Source: Hydractinia symbiolongicarpus (Eukaryota; Cnidaria; Hydrozoa; Anthoathecata; Hydractiniidae). Taken from it: DNA of 64,000 bases. Each line of letters starts with the position of its first letter. The first letter of the stretch is position 1. This document shows positions 25,261 to 38,669 of this stretch, piece after piece. The translations under genes and the position numbers were made by a program. The notes beneath the pieces are model-generated. The model did no database searches, was not told the origin of the DNA, and was given only the letters and a program-made list of their open reading frames with translations. The stretch is from assembly GCF_029227915.1 (NCBI RefSeq), contig NC_079880.1, forward strand, positions 1,304,001 through 1,368,000. Direction: 5' to 3'.

Positions 25261-27499
25261 GCGCTACCACAGCGACCAGTGTAGTCGCTGAGTTTCGGCA
25301 ATCATGTCATATTAAGAACAATGTTATTTCTTGGAGTCCAATTGTCTCATTTATCACATTCATCAGGTCACAGTCCAAAGTTAGTTCAATTAAGTCCCAC
25401 AATCAATCGTTTCATTGTTAAAGGCGATGCAACCTAGTAATATCAGAAAAATATCGCTAAATTCATGTTGGTACGAATATGTGACGCAACCGTTGTAACT
25501 CAAACGGACTGACACCGTTAGAAAGTCAATGAAATGTAGTTTTTGAAACTGTCGCTATTTCTTCAGGGCGCAATAACGGCTAGGATTGGTCCCACAGCAA
25601 AAAAATGACTTTCTTATCTTAATTCTTGAATGAAGCGCTACCACAGCTCCCAGTGTAATCGCTCAGTTTCGGCAATCATGTCAAATTAAGAAGAATGTTA
25701 TTTCTAAGAGTCCAATTGTCTCACTTTCATATTTATAAGGTCACAGTCCATACTCAGTTAAATTAATTCCCACAGTCAATGGTTTCGCTGTTAAAAGCCA
25801 TACAACTTAGTAATACCTGAAAAATATCAAGAAATACATGTTGGTAGGAATATGTGACTCAAGCGTTGTAACTCAAACGGATTGATACTGTTAAAAAGTC
25901 AATGAAATGTAGTTTTTGAAACTGTCGCTATTTCTTCAGCGCGCGATAACGGCTAAGATTTGTCCCACAGTAAAAAAATGACTTTTTCATCTAATTCTTA
26001 AATGAAGCGCTACCACAGCGCCAAGTGTAGTCGCTGAGTTTCAGCAATCATGTCAAATTAAGAACAATGTTATTTCTTGGAATCCAATTGTCTCATTTAT
26101 TACATTCATCAGGTTACAGTCCAAAGTTAGTTCAATTAAGTCCCACAGTCAATCGTTTCATTGTTAAAGGCGATGCAACTTAGTAATATCAGAAAAATAT
26201 CGCTAAATTCATGTTGGTACGAATATGTGACGCAACCGTTGTAACTCAAACGGATTGATAATGTTAAAAAGTCAATGAAAAGTAGTTTTTGAAACTGTCG
26301 CTATTTTTTCAGTGCGCGATAACGGCTAGGATTGGTCCCACAGTAAAAAAATGACTTTTTCATCTTAATTCTTAAATGAAGCGCTACCACAGCGACCAGT
26401 GTAGTCGCTGAGTTTCGGCAATCATGTCAAATTAAGAACAATGTTATTTCTTGGAGTCCAATTGTCTCATTTATCACATTCATCAGATCACAGTCCAAAG
26501 TTAGTTCAATTAAGTCCCACAGTCAATCGTTTCATTGTTAAAGGCGATGCAACCTAGTAATATCAGGAAAATATCGCTAAATTCATGTTGGTACGAATAT
26601 GTGACGCAACCGTTGTAACTCAAACGGACTGACACCGTTAGAAAGTCAATGAAATGTAGTTTTTGAAACTGTCGCTATTTCTTCAGGGCGCAATAACGGC
26701 TAGGATTGGTCCCACAGTAAAAAATGACTTATTAATTTAAACTTTTAAATGAAGCGCTACAACGGGGACCAGTGTAATCGCTGAGTTTAGGCAATCATGT
26801 CAAATTAAGACGAGTGCTATTTCTTGGAGTCCAATTTTTTCATTTATCACATTTATCAGGTCACAGTCAAAAGTTAGTTCAATTAAGTCCCACAGTCAAT
26901 CGTTTCACTGTTAAAAGAGGTGCAACCTAGTAATATCAGATGAATATCGCTAAATACATGTTGGTACGAATATATGACCCAACTGTTGAAACTTAAACGG
27001 ACTGACACCGTTAGAAAGTCAATGAAATGTAGTTTTTGAAACTGTCACTATTTCTTCAGCGCGCGCTAACGGGTAGGATTGGTCCTTCAGCAAAAAATGA
27101 GTTTTTTAACTTAATTTTGAATTGAAGCGCCACCACAACGGCCGGTGTAATCGCTGAGTTCCGGCAATCATGTCAAATTAAGAAGAATGTTATTTCTTGA
27201 ATTCCAATTTTCTCATTTATCACATTAATCAGGTCACAGTCCAAAGTTAGTTCAATTAAGTCCCACAGTCAATCAATTCACTGTTAAAAGCGATGCAACC
27301 TAGTAATGTCAGATGAATATCGCTAAATACATGTTGGTACGAATATGTGACCCAACCGTTTAAACTCAAACGGACTGACACCGTTAGAAAGTCAATGAAA
27401 TGTAGTTTTTGAAACTGTCGCTATTTCTTCACCGCATGATAACGGCTAGGATTGGTCCCACGGTAAAATATGACTTTCTTATCTTAATTCTTAAATGAA
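25261..27499 (+). repeat. 6-monomer HOR unit, first copy (2239 bp)
   Basis: Starts at GCGCTACCACAGCGACCAG and matches 27500-29739 throughout. Private shared markers include GGCTAAGATTTGTCCC, AAAAGTAGTTTTTG with TTTTTTCAGTGCGCG (26279-26320, recurring near 28519), and TTCACCGCATGATAACGG (27427 and 29667). Part of it returns once more near 31.9 kb (TTTTTTCAGTGCGCGATAGC), 9 monomers after 28.5 kb. Confidence 0.82.
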
Positions 27500-29739
27500 G
27501 CGCTACCACAGCGACCAGTGTAGTCGCTGAGTTTCGGCAATCATGTCATATTAAGAACAATGTTATTTCTTGGAGTCCAATTGTCTTATTTATCACATTC
27601 ATCAGGTCACAGTCCAAAGTTAGTTCAATTAAGTCCCACAGTCAATCGTTTCATTGTTAAAGGCGATGCAACCTAGTAATATCAGAAAAATATCGCTAAG
27701 TTCATGTTGGTACGAATATGTGACGCAACCGTTGTAACTCAAACGGACTGACACCGTTAGAAAGTCAATGAAATGTAGTTTTTGAAACTGTCGCTATTTC
27801 TTCAGGGCGCAATAACGGCTAGGATTGGTCCCACAGAAAAAAAATGACTTTCTTATCTTAATTCTTGAATGAAGCGCTACCACAGCTCCCAGTGTAATCC
27901 CTTAGTTTCGACAATCATGTCAAATTAAGAAGAATGTTATTTCTAAGAGTCCAATTGTCTCACTTTCATATTTATAAGGTCACAGTCCATACTCAGTTCA
28001 ATTAATTCCCACAGTCAATGGTTTCGCTGTTAAAAGCCATACAACTTAGTAATACCTGAAAAATATCAAGAAATACATGTTGGTAGGAATATGTGACTCA
28101 AGCGTTGTAACTCAAACGGATTGATACTGTTAAAAAGTCAATGAAATGTAGTTTTTGAAACTGTCGCTATTTCTTCAGCGCGCGATAACGGCTAAGATTT
28201 GTCCCACAGTAAAAAAATGACTTTTTCATCTTAATTCTTAAATGAAGCGCTACCACAGCGCCAAGTGTAGTCGCTGAGTTTCAGCAATCATGTCAAATTA
28301 AGAACAATGTTATTTCTTGGAATCCAATTGTCTCATTTATTACATTGATCAGGTTACAGTCCAAAGTTAGTTCATTTAAGTCCCACAGTCAATCGTTTCA
28401 TTGTTAAAGGCGATGCAACCTAGTAATATCAGAAAAATATCGCTAAATTCATGTTGGTACGAATATGTGACGCAACCGTTGTAACTCAAACGGATTGATA
28501 ATGTTAAAAAGTCAATGAAAAGTAGTTTTTGAAACTGTCGCTATTTTTTCAGTGCGCGATAACGGCTAGGATTGGTCTCACAGTAAAAAAATGACTTTTT
28601 CATCTTAATTCTTAAATGAAGCGCTACCACAGCGACCAGTGTAGTTGCTGAGTTTTGGCAATCATGTCAAATTAAGAACAATGTTATTTCTTGGAGTCCA
28701 ATTGTCTCATTTATCACATTCATCAGATCACAGTCCAAAGTTAGTTCAATTAAGTCCCACAGTCAATCGTTTCATTGTTAAAAGAGGTGCAACCTAGTAA
28801 TATCATGAAAATATCGCTAAATTCATGTTGGTACGAATATGTGACGCAACCGTTGTAACTCAAACGGACTGACACCGTTAGAAAGTCAATGAAATGTAGT
28901 TTTTGAAACTGTCGCTATTTCTTCAGGGCGCAATAACGGCTAGGATTGGTCCCACAGTAAAAAATGACTTATTAATTTAACATTTTAAATGAAGCGCTAC
29001 AACAGGGACCAGTGTAACCGCTGAGGTTAGGCAATCATGTCAAATTAAGACGAGTGCTATTTCTTGGAGTCCAATTTTTTCATTTATCACATTTATCAGG
29101 TCACAGTCAAAAGTTAGTTCAATTAAGTCCCACAGTCAATCGTTTCATTGTTAAAGGCGATGCAACCTAGTAATATCAGAAAAATATCGCTAAGTTCATG
29201 TTGGTACGAATATGTGACGCAACTGTTGAAACTTAAACGGACTGACACCGTTAGAAAGTCAATGAATTGTAGTTTTTGAAACTGTCACTATTTCTTCAGC
29301 GCGCGCTAACGGCTAGGATTGGTCCCTCAGCAAAAAATGAGTTTTTTAACTTAATTTTAAATTGAAGCGCCACCACAACGGCCAGTGTAATCGCTGAGTT
29401 CCGGCAATCATGTCAAATTAAGAAGAATGTTATTTCTTGAATTCCAATTTTCTCATTTATCACATTAATCAGGTCACAGTCCAAAGTTAGTTCAATTAAG
29501 TCCCACAGTCAATCAATTCACTGTTAAAAGCGATGCAACCTAGTAATGTCAGATGAATATCGCTAAATACATGTTGGTACGAATATGTGACCCAACCGTT
29601 TAAACTCAAACGGACTGACACCGTTAGAAAGTCAATGAAATGTAGTTTTTGAAACTGTCGCTATTTCTTCACCGCATGATAACGGCTAGGATTGGTCCCA
29701 CGGTAAAATATGACTTTCTTATCTTAATTCTTAAATGAA
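27500..29739 (+). repeat. 6-monomer HOR unit, second copy
   Basis: Tandem partner of 25261-27499. Differences are scattered substitutions (for example CCCTTAGTTTCGAC near 27899, GTTGCTGAGTTTTGGC near 28644) and a tract near 29130-29230 that follows a GGCGATG monomer where the first copy has AGAGGTGC. The latter suggests patchy conversion after duplication. Confidence 0.8.
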
Positions 29740-31718
29740 GCGCTACCACAGCGCCCAGTGTAATCGCTGAGTTTAGGCAATCATGTCAAATTAAGAAGAA
29801 TGCTATTTCTTGGAGTCCAATTTTTTCATTTATCACATTTATCAGGTCACAGACAAAAGTTAGTTCAATTAAGTCCCACAGTCAATCATTTCACTGTTAA
29901 GAGCGATGCAACCTAGTAATGTCAGATGAATATCGCTAAATACATGTTGGTACGAATATGTGACCCAACCGTTTAAACTCAAACGGACTGACACCGTTAG
30001 AAAGTCAATGAAATGTAGTTTTTGAAACTGTCGCTATTTCTTCAGGGCGCGATAACGGCTAGGATTGGTCCCACAGTAAAAAATGACTTATTAATTTAAA
30101 TTTTTAAATGAAGCGCTACCACAGCGCCCAGTGTAATCGCTGAGTTTAGGCAATCATGTCAAATTAAGAAGAATGCTATTTCTTGGAGTCCAATTTTTTC
30201 ATTAATCACATTTATCAGTTCACAGTCAAAAGTTAGTTCAATTAAGTCCCACAGTCAATCGTTTCACTGTTAAAAGCGGTGCAACTTAGTAATATCAGAT
30301 GAATATCGCTAAATACATGTTGGTACGAATATATGACCCAACCGTTGAAACTTAAACGGACAGACACCGTTAGAAAGTCAGTGAAATGTAGTTTTTGAAG
30401 CTGTCACTATTTCTTCAGCTCGCGCTAACGGCTAGGATTAGTCCCTCAGCAAAAAATGAGTTTTTTATCTTAATTTTGAATTGAAGCGCTACCACAGCGG
30501 CCGGTGTAATCGCTGAGTTCCGGCAATCATGTCAAATTAAGAGAAATGTTATTTCCTGAATTCAAATTTTCTCATTTATCACATTTATCAGGTCAAAGTC
30601 CAAAGTTAGTTCAATTAAGTCCCACAGTCAATCGTTTAATTGTTTAAGGCGATGCAAACTAGGAATATCAGAAAAATATCGCTAAATTCATGTTGGTACG
30701 AATATGTGACGCAACCGTGGTAACTCAAACGGACTGACACCGTTAGAAAGTCAATGAAAAGAAGTTTTTGAAACTGTCGCTATTTCTTCAGGGCGCGATA
30801 AGGGCTAGGATTGGTCCCCAGTAAAAAATGACTTATTAATTTAAATTTTTAAATAAAGCGCTACAACAGCGCCCAGTGTAAACGCTGAGTTTAGGCAATC
30901 ATGTCAAATTCAGAAGAATGCTATTTATTGGGGTCCAATTTTTTCATTTATCACATTTATCAGGTCACAGTCAAAAGTTAGTGCAATTAAGTCCCACAGT
31001 CAATCGTTTCACTGTTAAAAGCGGTGCAACCTAGTAATATCAGATGAATATCGCTAAATACATGTTGGTACGAATATATGACACAACCGTTGAAACTTAA
31101 ACGGACTGACACCGTTAGAAAGTCAGTGAAATGTAGTTTTTGAAACTGTCACTATTTCTTCAGCGCACGATAACGGCTAGGATTGGTGCCACAGTAAAAA
31201 AATGGCTTTTTCATCTTAATTCTTAAATGAAGCGCTACCACAGCGACTAGTGTAGTCGCTGAGTTTCGGCAATCATGTCATATTAAGAACAATGTTATTT
31301 CTTGGAGTCCAATTGTCTCATTTATCACATTCATCAGGTCACAGTCCAACGTTAGTTCAATTAAGTCCCACAGTCAATCGTTTCATTGTTAAAGGCGATG
31401 CAACCTAGTATTATCAGAAAAATATCGCTAAATTCATGTTGGTACGAATATGTGACGCAACCGTTGTAACTCAAACGGACTGACACCGTTAGAAAGTCAA
31501 TGAAATGTAGTTTTTGAAACTGTCGCTATTTCTTCAGGGCGCACTAACGGCTAGGATTGGTCCCACAGTAAAAAAATGACTTTTTCATCTTAATTTTTAA
31601 ATGAAGCGCTAACACAGCGCCAAGTGTAGTCGCTGAGTTTCGGCAATCATGTCAAATTAAGAACAATGTTTTTTCTTGGAGTCCAATTGTCTCATTTATC
31701 ACATTCATCAGGTCACAG

Positions 31719-32092
31719 TCCAAAGTTAGTTCAATTAAGTCCCACAGTCAATCGTTTCATTGTTAAAGGCGATGCAACCTAGTAATATCAGAAAAATATC
31801 GCTAAATTCATGTTGGTACGAATATGTGACGCAACTGTTGTAACTCAAACGGATTGATACTGTTAAAAAGTCAATGAAAAGTAGTTTTTGAAACTGTCGC
31901 TATTTTTTCAGTGCGCGATAGCGGCTAGGATTGGTTCCACAGTAAAAAAATGACTTTTTCATCTTAATTCTTAAATGAAGCGCTACCACAGCGACCAGTG
32001 CAGTCGCTGAGTTTCGGCAATCATGTCAAATTAAGAACAATGTTATTTCTTGGCGTCCAATTGTCTCATTTATCACATTCATCAGATCACAG
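31719..32092 (+). repeat. Representative type-1 satellite monomer (374 bp)
   Basis: A typical unit, chosen to define the phase (start after GGTCACAG or its variant). In order, with rough offsets: a first GTCCCACAG near 19; the type-1 core GGCGATGCAACC near 49; ATCGCTAAATTCATG near 80; GGTACGAATATGTGAC near 97; a CCGTT...AACGG dyad near 117-134 in most monomers; TAGTTTTTGAAACTGTC near 163; a variable GCG-rich box near 190-200; GGATTGGTCCCACAG near 208 (a second copy of the 9-mer; here GGTTCCACAG); an A-tract/T-tract pair near 225-240; GCGCT...AGCG near 260; GTTTCGGCAATCATG near 290; and a pyrimidine-rich end CAATTGTCTCATTTATCAC. Counted G+C over 31741-32100 is 37.5%. There is no splice, promoter or coding signal I would defend. 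Confidence 0.9.
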
Positions 32093-33239
32093 TCCAAAGT
32101 TAGTTCAATTAAGTCTCACAGTCAATCGTTTCATTGTTAAAGGCGATGCAACCTAGTAATATCAGAAAAATATCGCTAAATTCATGTTGGTACGAATATG
32201 TGACGCAACCGTTGTAACTCAAACGGACTGACACCGTTAGAAAGTCAATGAAATGTAGTTTTTGAAACTGTCACTATTTCTTCAGGGCGCAATAACGGCT
32301 AGGATTGGTCCCACAGTAAAAAATGACTTATTAATTTAAACTTTTAAATGAAGCGCTACAACAGGGACCAGTGTAATCGCTGAGTTTAGGCAATCATGTC
32401 AAATTAAGACGATTGCTATTTCTTGGAGTCCAATTTTTTCATTTATCACATTTATCAGGTCACAGTCAAAAGTTAGTTCAATTAAGTCCCACAGTCAATC
32501 GTTTCACAGTTAAAAGAGGTGCAACCTAGTAATATCAGATGAATATTGCTAAATACATGTTGGTACGAATATATGACCCAACCGTTGAAACTTAAACGGA
32601 CTGACACCGTTAGACAGTCAATGAAATGTAGTTTTTGAAACTGTCACTATTTCTTCAGCGCGCGCTATCGGCTAGGATTAGTCTCTCAGCAAAAAATGAG
32701 TTTTTTATCTTAATTTTGAATTGAAGCGCCACCACAACGGCCGGTGTAATCGCTGAGTTCCGGCAATCATGTCAAATTAAGAAGAATGTTATTTCTTGAA
32801 TTCCAATTTTCTCATTTATCACATTAATCAGGTCACAGTCCAAAGTTAGTTCAATTAAGTCCCACAGTCAATCAATTCACTGTTAAAAGCGATGCAACCT
32901 AGTAATGTCAGATGAATATCGCTAAATACATGTTGTTACGAATATGTGACCCAACCGTTTAAACTCAAACGGACTGACACCGTTAGAAAGTCAATGAAAT
33001 GTAGTTTTTGAAACTGTCGCTATTTCTTCAGCGCGCGCTAACGGCTAGGATTGGTCCCTCAGCAAAAAATGAGTTTTTTATCTTAATTTTGAATTGAAGC
33101 GCCACCACAACGGCCGGTGTAATCGCTGAGTTCCGGCAATCATGTCAAATTAACAAGAATGTTATTTCTTGAATTCCAATTTTCTCATTTATCACATTAA
33201 TCAGGTCACAGTCCAAAGTTAGTTCAATTAAGTCCCACA

Positions 33240-36200
33240 GTCAATCAATTCACTGTTAAAAGCGATGCAACCTAGTAATGTCAGATGAATATCGCTAAAT
33301 ACATGTTGTTACGAATATGTGACCCAACCGTTTAAACTCAAACGGACTGACACCGTTAGAAAGTCAATGAAATTTAGTTTTTGAAACTGTCGCTATTTCT
33401 TCAGGGCGCGATAACGGCTAGGATTGGTCCCACAGTAAAAAATGACTTATTAATTTAAATTTTTAAATGAAGCGCTACAACAGCGCCCAGTGTAAACGCA
33501 GAGTTTAGGCAATCATGTCAAATTAAGAAGAATGCTATTTCTTGGAGTCCAATTCTTTCATTCATCACATTTATCAGGTCACAGTAAAAAGTTAGTTCAA
33601 TTAAGTCCTACGGTCAATCGTTTCATTGTTAAATGCGATGCAACCTAGTAATATCAGAAAAATATCGCTAAGTTCATGCTGGTACAAATATGTGACCCAA
33701 CCGTTGCAACTCAAACGGACTGGCATCGTTAGAAAGTCAATGAAAAGAAGTTTTTGAAACTGTCGCTATTTCTTCAGTGCGCGATAACGGCTAGGATTGG
33801 TCCCACAGTAAAAAATGACTTATTAATTTAAATTTTAAAATGAAGCGCTACAACAGCGCCCAGTGTAAACGCTGAGTTAAGGCAATCATATCAAATTAAG
33901 AAGAATGCTATTTCTTGGAGTCCAATTTTTTTATTTATCACATTTATCAGGTCACAGTCAAAAGTTAGTTCAATTAAGTCCCACAGTCAATCATTTTATT
34001 GTTAAAGGCGATGAAACCTAGTAATATCAGAAAAATATCGCTAAATTCATGTTGGTACGAATATGTGACGCAACCGTTGTAACTCAAACGGACTGACACC
34101 GTTAGAAAGTCAATGAAATGAAGTTTCTGAAACTGTCGCTATTTCTTCAGCGCGCGATAACGGCTAGGATTGGTCCCACAGTAAAAAATGACTTATTATG
34201 TTAAATTTTTAAATGAAGCGCTACAACAGCGCCCAGTGTAATCGCTGAGTTTATGCAATCATGTCAAATTAAGAAGAATGCTATTTCTTGGAGTCCAATT
34301 TTTTCATTTATCTCATTTATCAGGTCATAGTCAAAAGTTAGTTCAATTAAGTCCCACAGTCAATCGTTTCACTGTTAAAAGCGGTGCAACCTAGTAATAT
34401 CAGATGAATATCGCTAAATACATGTTGGTACGAATATATGACCCAACCGTTGAAACTTAAACGGACTGACACCGTTAGAAAGTCAATGAAATGTAGTTTT
34501 TGAACCTTTCACTATTTCTTCAGCGCGCGCTAACGGCTAGGATTGGTCCCTCAGCAAAAAATGAGTTTTTTATCTTAATTTTGAATTGAAGCGCCACCAC
34601 AACGGCCGGTGTAATCGCTGAGTTCCGGCAATCATGTCAAATTAAGAAGAATGTTATTTCTTGAATTCCAATTTTCTCATTTATCACATTTATCAGGTCA
34701 CAGTCCAAAGTTAGTTCAATTAAGTCCCACAGTCAATCGTTTAATTGTTAAAGGCGATGCAACCTAGGAATATCAGAAAAATATCGCTAAATTCATGTTG
34801 GTACGAATATGTGACGCAACCGTTGTAACTCAAACGGACTGACACCGTTAGAAAGTCAATGAAAAGAAGTTTTTGAAACTTTCGCTATTTCTTCAGGGCG
34901 CGATAACGGCTAGGATTGGTCCCACAGTAAAAAATGACTTATTAACTTAAATTTTTAAATGAAGCGCTACAACAACGCCCAGTGTAAACGCTGAGTTTAG
35001 GCAATCATGTCAAATTAAGAAGAATGCTATTTCTTGGAGTCCAGTTTTTTCATTCATCACATTCATCAGGTCACAGTCAAAAGTTAGTTCAATTAAGTCC
35101 CACAGTCAATCATTTTATTGTTAAAGGCGATGAAACCTAGTAATATCAGAAAAATATCGCTAAATTCATGTTGGTACGAATATGTGACGCAACCGTTGTA
35201 ACTTAAACGGACTGAAACCGTTAGAAAGTCAATGAAATGAAGTTTCTAAAACTGTCGCTATTTCTTCAGGGCGCGATAACGGCTAGGATTGGTCCCACAG
35301 TAAAAAATGACTTATTAATTTAAATTTTTAAATAAAGCGCTACAACAGCGCTCAGTGTAATCGCTGAGATTATGCAATCATGTCAAATTAAGAAGAATGC
35401 TATTTCTTGGAGTCCAATTTTTTCATTTATCACATTTATAAGGTCACAGTCAAAAGTTAGTTCAATTAAGTCCCACAGTCAATCGTTTCACTGTTAAAAG
35501 CGGTGCAACCTAGTAATATCAGATGAATATCGCTAAATACATGTTGGTACGAATATGTGACCCAACAGTTGAAACTTAAACGGACTGACACCGTTAGAAA
35601 GTCAGTGCAATGCAGTTTTTGAAACTGTCACTATTTCTTCAGCGCGCGATAACGGCTAGGATTGGTCCCTCAGCAAAAAATGAGTTTTTTATCTTAATTT
35701 TGAATTGAAGCGCTACCACAGCGGCCGGTGTAATCGCTGAGTTCCGGCAATCATGTCAAATTAAGAAGAATGTTATTTCTTGAATTCCAATTTTCTCATT
35801 TATCACATTTATCAGGTCACAGTCCAAAGTTAGTTCAATTAAGTCCCACAGTCAATCGTTTCACTGTTAAAAGCGGTGCAACCTAGTAATATCAGATGAA
35901 TATCGCTAAATACATGTTGGTACAAATATATAACACAACCGTTGAAACTTAAACGGACTGACACCGTTAGAAAGTCAGTGAAATGTAGTTTTTGAAACTG
36001 TCGCTATTTCTTCAGCGCGTAATAACGGCTAGGATTGGTCCAACAGTAAAAAATGACTTATTAATTTAAATTTTTAAATGAAGCGCTACAACAGCGCCCA
36101 GTGTAAACGCTGAGTTTAGGCAATCATATCAAATTAAGAAGAATGCTATTTCTTGGAGTCCAATTTTTTCATTTATCACATTTATCAGGTCAGAGTCAAA

Positions 36201-38669
36201 AGTTAGTTCAATTAAGTTCCACAGTAAATCATTTTATTGTTAAAGGCGATGAAACCTAGTAATATCAGAAAAATATCGCTAAATTCATGTTGGTACGAAT
36301 ATGTGACGCAACCGTTGTAACTCAAACGGACTGACACCGTTAGAAAGTCAATGAAATGAAGTTTCTGAAACTGTCGCTATTTCTTCAGGGCGCGATAACG
36401 GCTACGATTGGTCCCACAGTAAAAAATGACTTATTAATTTAAATTTTTAAATAAAGCGCTACAACAGCGCCCAGTGTAAACGCTGAATTTAGGCAATCAT
36501 GTCAAATTAAGAAGAATGCTATTTCTTGGAGTCCAATTTTTTCATTTATCACATTTATCAGGTCACAGACAAAAGTTAGTTCAATTAAGTCCCACAGTCA
36601 ATCATTTCACTGTTAAAAGCGATGCAACCTAGTAATGTCAGATGAATATCGCTAAATACATGTTGGTACGAATATGTGACCCAACCGTTTAAATTCAAAC
36701 GGACTGACACCGTTAGAAAGTCAATGAAATGTAGTTTTTGAAACTGTCGCTATTTCTTCAGGGCGCGACAACGGCTAGGATTGGTCCCACAGTAAAAAAT
36801 GACTTATTAATTTAAATTTTAAATGAAGCGCTACAACAGCGCCCAGTGTAAACGCAGAGTTTAGGCAATCATGTCAAATTAAGAAGAATGCTATTTCTTG
36901 GAGTCCAATTCTTTCATTCATCACCTTTATCAGGTCACAGTAAAAAGTTAGTTCAATTAAGTCCTAGAGTCAATCGTTTCATTGTTAAATGCGATGCAAC
37001 CTAGTAATATCAGAAAAATATCGCTAAGTTCATGCTGGTACAAATATGTGACTCAATCGTTGCAACTCAAACGGACTGGCATCGTTAGAAAGTCAATGAA
37101 AAGAAGTTTTTGAAACTGTCGCTATTTCTTCAGTGCGCGATAACGGCTAGGATTAGTCCCACAGTAAAAAATGACTTATTAATTTAAATTTTTAAATGAA
37201 GCGCCACAAAAGCGCCCAGTGTAAACGCTGAGTTTAGGCAATCATATCAAATTAAGAAGAATGCTATTTCTTGGAGTCCAATTTTTTCATTTATCACATT
37301 TATCAGGTCAGAGTCAAAAGTTAGTTCAATTAAGTCCCACAGTCAATCATTTTATTGTTAAAGGCGATGAAACCTAGTAATATCAGAAAAATGTCGCTAA
37401 ATTCATGTTGGTACGAATATGTGACGCAACCGTTGTAACTCAAACGGACTGACACCGTTAGAAAGTCAATGAAAAGAAGTTTTTGAAACTTTCGCTATTT
37501 CTTCAGGGCGCGATAACGGCTAGGATTGGTCCCACAGTAAAAAATGACTTATTAACTTAAATTTTTAAATGAAGCGCTACAACAGCGCCCAGTGTAAACG
37601 CTGAGTTTAGGCAATCATGTCAAATTAAGAAGAATGCTATTTCTTGGAGTCTAATTTTTTCATTCATCACATTCATCAGGTCACAGTCAAAAGTTAGTTC
37701 AATTAAGTCCCACAGTCAATCATTTTATTGTTAAAGGCGATGAAACCTAGTAATATCAGAAAAATATCGCTAAATTCATGTTGGTACGAATATGTGACGC
37801 AACCGTTGTAACTCAAACGGACTGACACCGTTAGAAAGTCAATGAAATGAAGTTTCTGAAACTGTCGCTATTTCTTCAGGGCGCGATAACGGCTAGGATT
37901 GGTCCCACAGTAAAAAATGACTTATTAATTTAAATTTTTAAATGAAGCGCTACAACAGCGCTCAGTGTAATCGCTGAGTTTATGCAATCATGTCAAATTA
38001 AGAAGAATGCTATTTCTTGGAGTCCAATTTTTTCATTTATCACATTTATAAGGTCACAGTCAAAAGTTAGTTCAGTTAAGTCCCACAGTCAATCGTTTCA
38101 CTGTTAAAAGCGGTGCAACCTAGTAATATCAGATGAATATCGCTAAATACATGTTGGTACGAATATGTGACCCAACCGTTGAAACTTAAACGGACTGACA
38201 CCGTTAGAAAGTCAGTGAAATGTAGTTTTTGAAACTGTCACTATTTCTTCAGCGCGCGCTAACGGCTAGGATTGGTCCCTCAGCAAAAAATGAGTTTTTT
38301 ATCTTAATTTTGAATTGAAGCGCTACCACAGCGGCCAGTGTAATCGCTGAGTTCCGGCAATCATGTCAAATTAAGAAGAATGTTATTTCTTGATTTCCAA
38401 TTTTCTCATTTATCACATTTATCAGGTCACAGTCCAAAGTTAGTTCAATTAAGTCCCACAGTCAATCGTTTCACTGTTAAAAGCAGTGCAACCTAGTAAT
38501 ATCAGATGAATATCGCTAAATACATGTTGGTACGAATATATGACACAACCGTTGAAACTAAAACGGACTGACACTGTTAGAAAGTCAGTGAAATGTAGTA
38601 TTTGAAACTGTCGCTATTTCTTCAGCGCGTGATAACGGCTAGGATTGGTCCCACAGTAAAAAATGACTT
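33240..38669 (+). repeat. 9-monomer / 7-monomer HOR pair
   Basis: Bases about 33240-34100 match about 36597-37460 at ~3357 bp (nine monomers), sharing AACGCAGAGTTTAGG, ACAGTAAAAAGTTAG and GGACTGGCATCGTTAG. Further right, about 34861-36058 match 37471-38668 at 2610 bp (seven monomers), sharing GAAAAGAAGTTTTTG with CTTTCGC, and GCGCTCAGTG with TTTATGCAATC. The switch from 9 to 7 monomers means the second copy lacks two monomers (about 34100-34860 in the first). Confidence 0.75.

Larger units (their letters stand above)
23134..29852 (+). repeat. Array domain D: 18 monomers, mostly a doubled 6-mer HOR
   Basis: Contains the 2239-bp repeat pair at 25261-27499 and 27500-29739, preceded by related monomers. 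Typical variants are GGGCGCAATAACGG in the GCG box, TTGAATTCCAATTTTC near the monomer end, CACAACGGCCGGTG, and TCGTTTCATTGTTAAAGGCG. The last type-2 monomer before the 22-kb gap is near 28036. Confidence 0.8.
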
